Below, one piece after another: positions 34,832-45,174 of a stretch of 64,000 nt of DNA. Below the pieces are notes generated by a model, which had not been told where the DNA came from, did no database searches, and saw only the letters and a list, made by a program, of their open reading frames with translations. The stretch lies in the NCBI GenBank assembly GCA_028583605.1, contig CM053326.1, positions 30,797,431-30,861,430 of the forward strand. The letters are read 5' to 3'. This DNA comes from Dastarcus helophoroides (lineage: Eukaryota; Arthropoda; Insecta; Coleoptera; Bothrideridae). Position numbers and translations under genes: made by a program. Every line of letters begins with the position of its first letter. The stretch's first letter is position 1.

Positions 34832-37095
34832 GTGTTGACATACGTACGTGTCGTATACGTACGGTAATTCTAATAAAAGTACGGTGTATCGTCCAAATAC
34901 CAATACGGTACTAAAAAATACTGTAATTTACCTTTTACTATTTAATAACAATAAGTTTGTTAAGTAATTCACCAATATTAGTTTATGCAGTTTCACAATT
35001 TAGAACCAAGTAAAAAATTTGCGACGCGCCATCTCTTGATAAGTAGAAACATTGCACTTTGGTTTTGCAGTTTCTTTCTTTGATTTTAATCACTAATATT
35101 TATATTTTAGCTAGGTGGCCCTGCGAACTTCTTACCGCCCCAGAATTAATAAATATTGTGTTCTCATTAGCTGAATTAAATTTTATATTAAGTATTACAC
35201 AATGTCACACATAGGCTTTGTCGCTTCACGATAACACCCTGTGCCCGTTTTCCAGTGAATTCTGCTCAAAAAAAGCGCTAAAAACCGGCCATAATCAAAA
35301 GAGATACAGCGCCATCTACTGGTTACAACACATTGGCGGTTAGTGAAGTTTGCGATACGTTTCTGTTGTGTTCCTGTTATGACGGATTCTTTATAAAAAA
35401 TATTTAATTAGATTGGCATTCAATCAAAAATATCAACTGTAAGTGATACAAAGGTTAAAATGTTGTGAAAAAGCATTTAAAAATGGAAATTAAAGCACCA
35501 ACCCTTTTACAATTTAATATTGACACTTAACAGTAGAGTACGTTCAGCAATTTCAATTTTTTATTACCCAGAATTTCGACTTTCTTGACATATGTATGCA
35601 TGAAGTAGAATTTTTGAGAAAAAATTAGAAATTTTGAGTTCAAAGTTGACATTTTACAAAAGCGTAGGAAGGCATTGATTCGACTTTTTTCTCGAAAATT
35701 CGACTTTTTTCTTGACATTTCTACTTTTTTCTTAACATTCCGAGACTAATGTCGAAATTGCGACTTTTAATCTCGGAATTTCGACTTTAATATCGAATTT
35801 TTTTTCGAAATTTCGAGAATAAGTCGAAATTTCTATGGATAAATTACGCAGATGACAGTTGCGGCCACCACTGCTCTTTCCCAACAATCTTGACAGTTGG
35901 TAGTAGGGTGCGTTCAATAATTACTATTTTTAATTAGCAAATTTTGGTCTTTTTTTTAGAAATTTCGAGATTAAAGTTGAAATTTCGAGAAAAATAGTCG
36001 AAATTTTGAGTTTTAAATCGAAACTCCGTGATTAAGATCAAAATTTCGAGAAAAAAGAGAAATTTGAGAAAAAAGTCGAAATTTTGAGAAAAAAGTCGAA
36101 ATTTCGAGAAAAAAAGTCGAAGTTTAAGGAAAACGTAAGTCGAAAATCCGAGAAAAAAGTAAATTTGAGAAAAAAGTCGAAATTTTAGAAAAATAAGTCG
36201 AAATTTTGAGGTTAAAGTCGAAATTTCGAGAAAAATGTCAAAATTTCGATATTAAGGTTGAAATTTCGAGAAAAAAGACTGTCGACTATTTTTCTAGAAA
36301 TTTCGACTTTTTTCTCAAATTTAGACTTTTTTCTCGAATTTTCGGATTTTAGAAAATTGAAAAGAAAAAAGCGAAATTTCGAGAAAAAAATTGAATTTTT
36401 CAGATTAAGGTCGAAATTTCGAGAAAATAGTCGAAATTTCAGAATAATCTCGAAATTTCGATAAAAAGTCGAAATTTCGAAATATGTCGAGAAAAAAGTT
36501 GAAATTTACGAAAAAAGACGAAATTTCGAGAAAAAAGTAGAAATTTGCGAAAAAGGTTGAAATTTCGATAAAAAAAGGTCGAAATTATGAGTACAAAGTC
36601 GAAATTTCGAGAGAAATATTAAAATTTCGATATTAAGGTCAAAATTTCGAGAAAAAATTTGAAATTGTAGAAAAAAACGAAATTTCGAGAAAAAGGGCGA
36701 AATTTTAACTTTTTTCTCGAAATTTTGATTTAAATAAAATCGGAATTTGACGAAAAAAATCGAAATTTCGAGTAAAACGTCGAAATTTCGAGTTTAAAAT
36801 CGAAATTTGAGAAAAAAAGTTGAAATTTCTAAAAATAACATTTTTTTTTTAATCGACCTCCTTTCTACGCCTTTGTAACATTTCGTTAAATTTCCATTTG
36901 AAAATTGAAATTTCAACTTTTTTCTAGGAATATTGTGATTAAAGTAGAAATTTCGACCTTATCTCGAAATTTTGACTTTTTTCTAAAATTTTCTACTTTA
37001 ATCTCAAAATTTCGATCATAAGTATACAGGAAACTTAGGTTAAACATACAGCATTGATTTATTTTTCGGTCTTCTGGCAACACTGGGCCATTTCT
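34832..37095. repeat. CGAAATTTCGA quasi-satellite array, copy A
   Basis: From about 35520 to 37030 the sequence is almost wholly built of GTCGAAATTTCGAGAAAAAA-type words, 18-30 bp apart and drifting in strand. Two islands of a conserved module are embedded: near 35485-35550 (TTTAATATTGACACTTAACA-GTAGAGTACGTTCA) and 35838-35945 (GCAGATGACAGTTGCGGCC, TTGACAGTTGGTAGTAGGG-TGCGTTCA). The edges carry inverted AGTGTTGACA (34834) and GGCAACACTG (37077). The same modules occur at 45.45, 53.6 and 54.3 kb. Confidence 0.7.
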
Positions 37096-37110
37096 TCGTC
37101 TAAGCGATAA

Positions 37111-37421
37111 AAATTCTGGTCATTCATTAACCAAAAAAGGAAAGGCGCTACCATGCCTGGACTCATGTTTTATGATGATAGGATACTGACAGCTGAGCAA
37201 GACATCGTTAATGGTTTTGCGGATTATTTTTCTTCAACCTTTGCGCAAGGACCCAATCATTCGTGTGATAGTGGGTGTGTTGATCTTGGTACAATCCGGT
37301 GTGAGTACTGTCTGCAAAATTGCTGTCCATCTCTCAATGTTGATGTCGAGATAGCTAACAATCTTAATCTAAGCTTGAATACAATATGTGAAGTAGATAT
37401 CTTAAAAGCTGTTAAACGTAT
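37111..37421 (+). pseudogene. Non-LTR reverse transcriptase, left fragment
   Basis: About 100 codons that precede the fingers domain: FWSFINQKRKG, then DIVNGFADYFSSTF, a pattern seen just upstream of the reverse transcriptase core. The frame breaks exactly at the 4-bp target site GTAT where the Gypsy element entered. It would continue in frame at 41953. Confidence 0.8.
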
Positions 37422-37795
37422 TGTAACGTAATGTAAATAGATGAAATAGGATTTAGAATAGAATTGTAGAATTTAGTAGATAAAAAAAGTTTCTAGAAGG
37501 TTCTGATAAGGGGAAAGCGGCCGCGTTAACGAAACAAACGGCAGATAAGCGTTCCAGAAATTTCGGCATTCGATAAGCCTTATCTGCCGAAAGTTCTGGA
37601 AGACGCGGGCCGAAACTATAAAAAGGCGGTCAGTTTTCCCTCGAGTCAGTCAGTTAGAGTCAGTGTAATTAGTGAATTAGTAGAAGTCAATAATAACTGA
37701 GTTAATTGTCAATTGTGGTGATCCAAGTTGAGTTCAGTAATAAAGTGGGTCTTATTCGATAAGTTTAATCAATCGAACCGATAACGCACGTAACA
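37422..37795 (+). repeat. Gypsy 5' LTR
   Basis: 374 bp, beginning TGTAACGTAATG and ending GCACGTAACA. It contains TATAAAAAGG at about 37617, a likely TATA box, followed by a GTCAGTCAGTTAGAGTCAG stretch, and AATAAA at 37738. By eye it differs from the 3' LTR at about three substitutions and two single-base indels. Confidence 0.9.
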
Positions 37796-37952
37796 TCTGG
37801 TGTCAGAAGTGGGATTATTCGTGGATTGTGCTTTATTACTCGAAAAAAAATTCGTGCCAGGTGCCGTAATTGACTTTATCTCGGACGTTTTAAACTGTTA
37901 AATAGTTATACGAGGCGCGTCAAGTAAAATCTTGAACATTCAGATACGCTTT

Positions 37953-40900
37953 ATGGATACGAGAGTAAAATCGGCCAAAATGGAACAACAAATGCAAGCG
38001 CTATTAGCAATGTTTAAAGACCAAGCAGAACAAAGACGACAAGAAAAAGAACAGGAGGAAGAAAGAAGACGACAAGACGAAGAACGAAGACGACAAGAAA
38101 AAGAACAGGAGGAAGAACGAAGACGACAAGAAAAAGAACAGGAAGAAAACCGAAGACGACAAGAAAAAGAACAGGAAGAAGAACGAAGACGACAAGATGA
38201 AAAACGAAGACGACAAGAAAAAGAACAGGAAGAAGAACGAAGACGACAAGAAAAAGAACAGGAGGAAGAACGAAGACGACAAGAAAAAGAACAGGAGGAA
38301 GAACGAAGACGACAAGAGAAAGAAGAAGAAGATCAGAAAAGGAATGCAGAAAAACAAGAATTGCATAATCTATTAGCTAATATCACCGAAAAAATGGGAG
38401 TAGACGTTACAAAAATGAAAGAAGAAGTGAAAGAACAAATTACTGGAATAAGAGAAGAAATGCAAGAAAAGATTGGCGAAGTTAGGGAAGAAATTGGGGA
38501 AGTAAAAGAAAAATTTAACAGCAAGCTTCTTGATTTGGAAAATGCAACACAGAAGAAGATCAGCAACATCGAAAATGATGTGAAGAAGTTGCTAAGTGGA
38601 CAAGTCACACAAAATGAATCCGAAAGTGTTTCTGCCATTTCTTCCCAAAAGGTGAAACCTCCGACCTATGATGGAAAAACATCGTTCCAGGGCTACAGAA
38701 TACAGTTCGAAGCTGCTGCTAGAGCCAATCAATGGACGGAAAACGAAAAGGCGACCTCATTGGTGGTTTCCCTGCGCGGAGAAACTCTGGAACTACTCCG
38801 AGCTCTATCTGACCACGAACTAGCTAACTATGAAGATTTAGTTAGGGCTTTCGAGCTGAGATTTGGAGACCATCATTTGCCGCAAGTGGCCCAGTCGCAA
38901 CTACTAGTAAGGAAGCAGAAAAGTGATGAAACGCTGCAAGAATTCGAGGCCGACGTAAAAAGACTGGCTCATGCCGCTTATCCAACAGCACCAACTGAAT
39001 TTTTGGAACTTTACTCAGCTAGAATTTTCATAGAAGGAATAAGAGACTCAGAAGTCCAGGGAGTGATGCGCTTGACAAACTTCCGAACATCGCGAGAGGC
39101 ACTGATTAGAGCTTTGGAGATAGAAGCTGCTTACAGGGTTTCGGAGTCAGAGGCGTCACGGAGGGTAAGGAAGGCCGACATCGAAGAGGTCGCGAATGAC
39201 CCTAATTTTGGAAACATTAACGCTAACATGAAGGAAATGAACGCGAACCTGAGTGCTAACATCCACAGAATTGACGCGAATATCCAAGAATTGGTAGGAA
39301 CTCTTAAAGGCAGTTCCAGCAGAAGCATAACATGTTACGGCTGTGGCAAACCGGGACACATCAAGAAGGATTGCAGGTCAACCCCCAAGAAGTCGACAAG
39401 CCCCACAAAACCAGTCCCCAGAATTCTTCCCATCAAACAGATAAAAAGGACCAAAGAGAGTTTGGTGGTAGAAGCCAGCGGGAATGGAAGAAATCTGCAG
39501 GCAACGGTGGACACAGGAGTCAAGGTTACTGTAGCACGCGATACTCAAACAATTCGTGACTGGCCAAGACCCAAAGATAAACAGGAGTTAAGGAAGTTCC
39601 TTGGGTTATGCACCTATAACAAAAGATTTGTGAAAGGTTTCGCCATCATCGTTGCGCCGTTGCACCGACTAACGGAAGGAAGAACGCCGTACGTCTGGAC
39701 TCCCGATTGTGATACCGCTTTCCGGAAATTGAAGTCCGCCTTGTGCACGAGCCCTATCTTGGCGTATCCTCAGCAGAATGGGAAGTTCGTGTTAGACACT
39801 GATGCCAGTAACGTCGGCATTGGGGCTGTGCTGTCCCAAGTTCAAGGCGGTGAAGAAAGAGTAATCGAATATTACAGCAAGATCCTGACGAAGCCAGAGA
39901 GGAACTATTGCACCACCAGGAAGGAACTTCTTGCGATAGTGAAGGCCGTGGAACACTTCCACAAGTACTTGTATGGGCAGGAATTCCTTATCAGGACAGA
40001 TCATTCGGCACTTTCTTGGTTACTCCGAATGAAGAACGCGGAGGGACAGACGGCTAGATGGTTAAAAAGGCTTCAGCAGTATCACTTCAAGGTGCATCAT
40101 AGACCGGGTCGACAGCATAACAACGCTGACGCTTTGTCCAGAAGACCTTGTGGTAATTGCAAACACTGCAAACGAGTTGAGGACCATGAGGACATGGTGG
40201 ATATAAGGGTCACTTCTGTCCAGCCAGAAGACGAATGGACTGTTGAAGGCCTTCGGAAGCTACAGAGGAGCGACGCTGATATCGGACCCATATTGGAATG
40301 GAAAGAAGCTGGAGACAGACCGGAATGGCAAGATGTTTCCGACAGAAGTCCAGCTCTTAAGAATTTGTGGACTCAATGGAAATCCCTCCAGGTCGAGGAC
40401 GGGGTACTGAAGAGAGCATGGGAAAGCGCGGATGGAAAGCGTGTCAACTTGCAGTTGGTGGTGCCTCAGGAGAAGATTCCACAGGTCTTGTGGGAGGTGC
40501 ACAATGGGACCTCTGGTGGACACCTAGGGATAAACAAGACCCTGGAGAAGGTTCGAAAACGGTTCTATTGGGTTAACTGCAGGGAGGACGTCGAGCGGTG
40601 GTGTCGGAAATGTGTTACCTGTGCTGCATCCAAGGGTCCCCGTACGAGAACCAAAGGGGCCCTGAAGCAATATAATGTGGGAGCTCCATTTGAAAGAATT
40701 GCAATCGATGTGGCAGGACCATTCCCAGTTTCAGACGATGGAAACAAGTACATCCTGGTGGCCATGGATTATTTCAGTAAATGGCCTGAAGCTTATGCCA
40801 TCCCGAACCAGGAAGCCACCACAGTCGCAAGGGTTCTTGTGGACAACTTCATCTGTCGATTTGGTGTTCCCTTTGAACTACACTCGGACCAGGGAAGGAA

Positions 40901-41546
40901 CTTTGAATCGGGGGTTTTCCAAGAGGTGTGTCGTCTTCTTGGAATAAGGAAAACTCGAACAACACCTCTTCATCCACAGTCTGACGGAATGGTGGAGAGA
41001 TTTAACAGGACCTTAGAGGAACATCTTTCGAAGGTCGTTTCCAAACATCAGACCGACTGGGACCGACATCTACAATTGTTTCTGATGGCCTATCGCGCGG
41101 CAACTCATGAAACTACAAGTCAGACCCCGGCAAAAGTGATCTTCGGGAGGGAACTGCGGCTTCCGTGTGACTTGGTGTTTGGATCACCAAGAGAGGTCCC
41201 CAGGGAAACGATGGGTTTCGTAGATGACTTGAGGGAAGCGATACTGGAGACGCATGCTCTGGTGCAGACGAAGATCAACTTGGCGACGGACCGGATGAAG
41301 GCCAGGTATGACGTGAGTGCCAATCATGGTGGTTTCAGTGAGGGCGAGTTGGTATGGCTATACAACCCTCAGCGAAAGAAAGGAGTTTCGCCAAAGTTTA
41401 CGCCATCTTGGGAAGGGCCGTACAAAGTGCTGAAGAGGATCAACGACTTGGTATACAGGATCCAGCGTAGCTCCAGGAGTAAAATGAAAGTGGTACACCT
41501 TAACAGACTATGCAAATTTAGTGGTGAAGTGACTGATTGGAACTGA
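37953..41546 (+). CDS. Gypsy gag-(delta PR/RT)-RNase H-integrase polyprotein
   Basis: 1197 residues from the ATG at 37953. Order: an N-terminal charged coiled coil with 11-residue repeats (RRRQEKEQEEE-like, about residues 25-130); gag matrix/capsid-like region (KPPTYDGKTSFQ to about residue 410); zinc knuckle CYGCGKPGHIKKDC; then ATVDTG, the start of an aspartic protease. The frame passes directly to IRDWPRPKDKQELRKFLGL, which normally lies after the reverse transcriptase palm. RNase H follows (LDTDASN, RKELLAIVKA, RTDHSAL), then the integrase zinc domain (H-x3-5-H ... CRKCVTC), the DDE core (IDVAGP, HSDQGRNFES, PHPQSD-like ERFNR) and a GPY/F-type C-terminal module (FTPSWEGPYKV). The YxDD catalytic motif is absent. 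Presumably it forms RNA-packaging particles only with help from intact relatives. Confidence 0.9.
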   Translation: MDTRVKSAKMEQQMQALLAMFKDQAEQRRQEKEQEEERRRQDEERRRQEKEQEEERRRQEKEQEENRRRQEKEQEEERRRQDEKRRRQEKEQEEERRRQEKEQEEERRRQEKEQEEERRRQEKEEEDQKRNAEKQELHNLLANITEKMGVDVTKMKEEVKEQITGIREEMQEKIGEVREEIGEVKEKFNSKLLDLENATQKKISNIENDVKKLLSGQVTQNESESVSAISSQKVKPPTYDGKTSFQGYRIQFEAAARANQWTENEKATSLVVSLRGETLELLRALSDHELANYEDLVRAFELRFGDHHLPQVAQSQLLVRKQKSDETLQEFEADVKRLAHAAYPTAPTEFLELYSARIFIEGIRDSEVQGVMRLTNFRTSREALIRALEIEAAYRVSESEASRRVRKADIEEVANDPNFGNINANMKEMNANLSANIHRIDANIQELVGTLKGSSSRSITCYGCGKPGHIKKDCRSTPKKSTSPTKPVPRILPIKQIKRTKESLVVEASGNGRNLQATVDTGVKVTVARDTQTIRDWPRPKDKQELRKFLGLCTYNKRFVKGFAIIVAPLHRLTEGRTPYVWTPDCDTAFRKLKSALCTSPILAYPQQNGKFVLDTDASNVGIGAVLSQVQGGEERVIEYYSKILTKPERNYCTTRKELLAIVKAVEHFHKYLYGQEFLIRTDHSALSWLLRMKNAEGQTARWLKRLQQYHFKVHHRPGRQHNNADALSRRPCGNCKHCKRVEDHEDMVDIRVTSVQPEDEWTVEGLRKLQRSDADIGPILEWKEAGDRPEWQDVSDRSPALKNLWTQWKSLQVEDGVLKRAWESADGKRVNLQLVVPQEKIPQVLWEVHNGTSGGHLGINKTLEKVRKRFYWVNCREDVERWCRKCVTCAASKGPRTRTKGALKQYNVGAPFERIAIDVAGPFPVSDDGNKYILVAMDYFSKWPEAYAIPNQEATTVARVLVDNFICRFGVPFELHSDQGRNFESGVFQEVCRLLGIRKTRTTPLHPQSDGMVERFNRTLEEHLSKVVSKHQTDWDRHLQLFLMAYRAATHETTSQTPAKVIFGRELRLPCDLVFGSPREVPRETMGFVDDLREAILETHALVQTKINLATDRMKARYDVSANHGGFSEGELVWLYNPQRKKGVSPKFTPSWEGPYKVLKRINDLVYRIQRSSRSKMKVVHLNRLCKFSGEVTDWN
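38026..38330 (+). repeat. 33-bp tandem repeat in gag coiled coil
   Basis: The unit CGAAGACGACAAGAAAAAGA-ACAGGAGGAAGAA codes RRRQEKEQEEE and recurs with small changes about eight or nine times, some units shortened (RRRQDEE). It extends the predicted coiled coil; unit number probably varies between copies. Confidence 0.8.
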
Positions 41547-41576
41547 TCGGGACGATCATTTCTAAGGGGGAGGCAA

Positions 41577-41950
41577 TGTAACGTAATGTAAATAGATGAA
41601 ATAGGATTTAGAATAGAATTGTAGAATTTAGTAAATAAAAAAAAGTTTCTAGAAGGTTCTGATAAGGGGAAAGCGGCCGCGATAACGAAACAAACGGCAG
41701 ATAAGCGTTCCAGAAATTTCGGCATTCGATAAGCCTTATCTGCCGAAAGTTCTGGAAGACGCGGGCCGAAACTATAAAAAGGCGGTCAGTTTTCCCTCGA
41801 GTCAGTCAGTTAGAGTCAGTGTAATTAGTGAATTAGTAGAAGTCAATAATAACTGAGTTAATTGTCAATTGTGGTGATCCAAGTTGAGTTCAGTAATAAA
41901 GTGGGTCTTATTCGATAAGTTTAATCAATCGAACCGATAAGCCCGTAACA
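41577..41950 (+). repeat. Gypsy 3' LTR
   Basis: 374 bp, beginning TGTAACGTAATG and ending GCCCGTAACA, nearly identical to the 5' LTR. Followed by the target duplication GTAT. Confidence 0.9.
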
Positions 41951-41952
41951 GT

Positions 41953-43443
41953 ATTAAACCTAATAATGTTACTGGGACCGATAATTTACCGGCTTTTTTG
42001 ATTGTCGATTGCATCAATTTCCTGATCTTACCATTGAAACATATTTTTAATCTAATTTTAAATTCTTGTTTGGTTCCCACCCAATGGAAAACTTTATACA
42101 TCATACCCATACACAAATCTGGCGATAGAGCGGATATAAAAAATTATAGACCAGTGGCATTGATGTCGAATGTCGCTAAACTTTTTGAGTGTGTTATATA
42201 TGATGCATTAAATCATCCAAGTCTTTCTAATTTAACAGCAGAACAACATGGATTCGTAATCGGCAAATCGACTACTACAAACTTAATGGAATTTACGCAA
42301 TATGTATCGAATGCTCTTGATAAGCGATTACAAGTTGATGCGATATACACAGATTTGTCGAAAGCATTCGATAAAGTTCATCATTGTATACTGTTAAAGA
42401 AATTGCGTCTATTTGGTTTAAGTAGCTCGTTAGTTAATTTAATAAAATCGACTATAACCAATAAACAACAAATTGTGTCATACGGTGGATTTAGATCTAA
42501 CCCTTACTTTCCAACCAGCGGAGTAGGACAAGGTTCCAACCTTGGTCCATTATTGTTTAATATCTTCTTTAATGACGTAGTTGTAGGTTTAAAATGTAGA
42601 ACTTTTATATACGCGGATGACCTAAAAATTGCTAAAATAATAACGAACGTAAATGATTGCTCTATTTTGCAAGATGATTTGGATTCTCTGCAAAGTTGGT
42701 GTGACTGTAATGGACTGGCACTCAATAAAAAGAAATGTAAAATATTAACCTTCTCCAGGATTCAGAATCCTATAAATTGTCATTATTTGATGGAGGGCCA
42801 AGTTATTGACAGATGCACCCAAATGACTGATTTGGGAGTTATTATGGATGCGCAGCTCACATTTATACCTCATATTTTACAAGTTTGGAGGCAAGCCACA
42901 AAAGTATTAGGTTTTGTATTTAGAAACACGAGAGGCTTCACAAGCATTCACTGTATAAAAACATTATATTATTCGCTAGTAAGGTCTAAACTCGAGTACT
43001 GTTGTCAGGTCTGGAGTCCTTACTATGAAAATTACAACAACCTGCTGGAAGGAATTAATAGGAAATTTGCAAAATATGTATTTCTTAAAATGTATGGAAA
43101 TTATCCAGAGCGGAACTGTGATTATTGGTGGCTGCTAAATATGGTCAATGAAGTACCTTTAACCAGCCGCAGAAATATGCACTGCTTAATACTTTTTCAA
43201 AGAATTGTTACTGGTAAAATAAGGTCCGAGGATTTGTTGCGACAAATTGACTTTCATGTTCCGCGACCTAACACACGCTATCCCATGGCATTTTCTCATT
43301 TTATCCCATCCACTTTGCACCATTATAACAGCCCATTGTTTCGATGCATTCGCTTGTCTAATAGCCTTCCGCAAAACATAGATATATTTCTTGACAATTT
43401 AAGTTCTCCGCGTATAAAAAGACAGTTACTTAGAGTTACGTAG
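41953..43443 (+). pseudogene. Non-LTR reverse transcriptase, right fragment
   Basis: An open frame of about 497 codons starting at the Gypsy insertion point and ending at a natural stop. It shows the reverse transcriptase series: WKTLYIIPIHKSGD, NYRPVALMSNVAKLFE, LTAEQHGFVIGKST, IYTDLSKAFDKVHH, SGVGQGSNLGPLLFNIFFND, catalytic FIYADDLKI, then LNKKKCKILTFSR and the thumb and C-terminal region. No stop or frameshift is visible, so the host element was probably intact in this domain when the Gypsy element split it. The right part has no start codon of its own. Confidence 0.85.
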
Positions 43444-43697
43444 TATTGTTATTCAATAAATTAATATTAATTCTGTACACCAAATTATTGGATTCCTTTT
43501 ATTTTATTTTTATTCCTGTTATTATTATTTATTAGGATTCTTTATTTGTTATACATTTTCTTTTTTTATGTAATACCATTTAAATTATTAGGTTCTTATT
43601 TTTATCATGCTATATTTTTAAGTATGTAGGTATTTTTCCACTATAGACTTAAGTCTGTTGGAACGAGTAAATAAATAAATAAATAAATAAATAAATG

Positions 43698-44600
43698 ATA
43701 TGAACATGGATTATAGAAGTAGAGGATCGTGCACGAACGTAGAAAACGCTGTCGAAAAAGCGTCTAGAGAGTAGGTAGTGCGCTCTCGTGATCTCAGAAG
43801 TGATGAATTTTTACTACCAATGAGGAACGAAGTAAATGAATATGGCTATTAAACAGCTGTTGAGAGAGAGAGAGAGAAAAGAAATAGTCGGAGCTACTCC
43901 ACTTTCTAGACGCATTTCGTTCAATTTTTTTATACATGGCCAATATAGGGCGTGCACTATCTTTATTCTATAATCCGTGGATATGAAGAAGGGATGGCGG
44001 TTTTCATTTCATGTAAACAATAATTGTAGAAGTAGTCTTGCAATTAAATGATAATTTTCTTGTGCCAAACTTTCTAATTGTTTTGGTTTTACTTTTCCAT
44101 GCTTTACTCTTGGAAGTACTACAAACTACAACCCAAAAGAAGAAACTTTCTAGTGATTAGAAGCCTTGGTTTTATTTAATAGATATGAATTTAAAGATAG
44201 ATTTCCGTTAGTATACTAATTAAATTAAAATTACTAATTTTTGTTAAAAAATAGATAAATTTCTGTTTTATTTGTAAATGTGAACTAATAAAGCATTTTT
44301 CTACCTCATCTTTTGTATTATACCTTTTAGCATATAATTTACGTTACATAAATCTGAACTTACCCATTGTAGTTAAAGTATTTGACATTTTATTTTTGCA
44401 TTTTAAATAATATTAAACGCAATTATTTAATATTTATCATGCAAAAATAAAATTTAACTGATATTTTAAACTATAATAAGAAATTTACTAGTTGAAAATT
44501 AAATTTGAATTTGGCGCCGCCTGCCAGGCGAATCTGTCAATTCGTTGTTCTCGCTTAAAATACTACCTATCTTTAATATATATGTTTTGTGGTGCATAAG
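43698..44600. repeat. Unclassified repeat, related to 47.2-48.4 kb element
   Basis: Segments near 43990-44060 and 44280-44600 match the element at 47243-48414: ATGTAAACAATAATTGTAG; a TTATTTTTGCATTTT / GCAAAAATAAAA inverted pair; TTTGAATTTGGCGCCG; TTCGTTGTTCTCGCTTAAAA; TTAATATATATGTTTTGTG. No coding sequence. A short GAGAGA run sits near 43864. Confidence 0.5.
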
Positions 44601-45170
44601 TTTTCATCTACAAATAGAAATTCGAGTAGCGGGTCGCGCCTTCGAATCCGCCAATGGAAAACATTTTCCAGGCATATTCGGCCGGCATCTTCCCTGCAAG
44701 GAACCATTTTCTCAGAAAGGAAAACAGATGCAAACTGCTGGTTTACAGCATACAGAAATAGAAGGTTCGCTTCACCTTGCGTGCGATTTTTATGGAGCGA
44801 GTGCATCTATCAAGGTAGATAAACGAATTTGAATTTGCAAATAATAATTTCGGAGAAACGTCAAATTTCCCAAACTCCCAATCACGCAGGTGTTCTGTGT
44901 CTTGGTTCGGCGCATAGCAACGAACCCTATGCGGAGTTCTGTGGGTGTTGATTCGTCGGTTTCGAGCGGCGTTCTTTGGCGAAATTTTACATGCGTTCAC
45001 CCCCTTGGAAGTTGAATTTCGAAAACTCTCAGAGACCATACAGTTTCTCTATGAAAAATCCTTTCTTAGAGGACCTCTTCGCCATAAAAGAAACCTACCT
45101 GCTAAATTTCAAATTTGTAGGTCTAATATAATAATAATAATACCTAGTTTTTAGTTTTAGAGATTTCATG
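44600..45170. other. GC-richer unassigned segment
   Basis: Base composition is clearly less AT-rich than the surroundings, and several 60-100 codon frames occur on both strands, none recognisable. It includes GGGTCGCGCCTTCGAATCCG and TTCGTCGGTTTCGAGCGGCG. It could be a repeat of unknown type, or an upstream exon or promoter of a gene not otherwise visible. I cannot assign it. Confidence 0.3.
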
Positions 45171-45174
45171 GTAT

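Larger units (their letters stand above)
37422..41950 (+). mobile_element. Gypsy-type LTR retrotransposon, internally deleted
   Basis: A 4529-bp element with two 374-bp LTRs (TGTAACG...CGTAACA) and a 4-bp target duplication GTAT (37418-37421 and 41951-41954). After the 5' LTR, TGGTGTCAGAAGTGGGA at 37798 is the likely tRNA primer site. AAGGGGGAGGCAA just before the 3' LTR is the likely polypurine tract. One long frame encodes gag, a vestige of protease, RNase H and integrase, in the Ty3/Gypsy order with RNase H before integrase. Protease and most of reverse transcriptase are missing, so it cannot be autonomous. The near-identical LTRs mark a recent insertion. Confidence 0.9.
37111..43697 (+). 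mobile_element. Non-LTR retrotransposon, 5' truncated, split by a Gypsy element
   Basis: Reverse transcriptase coding occurs on both sides of a complete LTR element (37422-41950). The left part begins near 37111 (FWSFINQKRKG) and continues to 37421; the right part runs 41953-43443. The 3' end is an AAAT tandem tail at 43668-43697, typical of several non-LTR clades. No endonuclease domain is present, so it was a 5'-truncated insertion. A stop at 37108-37110 precedes the readable part. It belongs to the jockey/CR1-type, endonuclease-bearing non-LTR group, judged by motif style only. Confidence 0.85.

Noticed and set aside
38004..38366. A 120-codon Ser/Phe-rich minus-strand frame
   Set aside because: Antisense shadow of the gag coiled-coil repeat.
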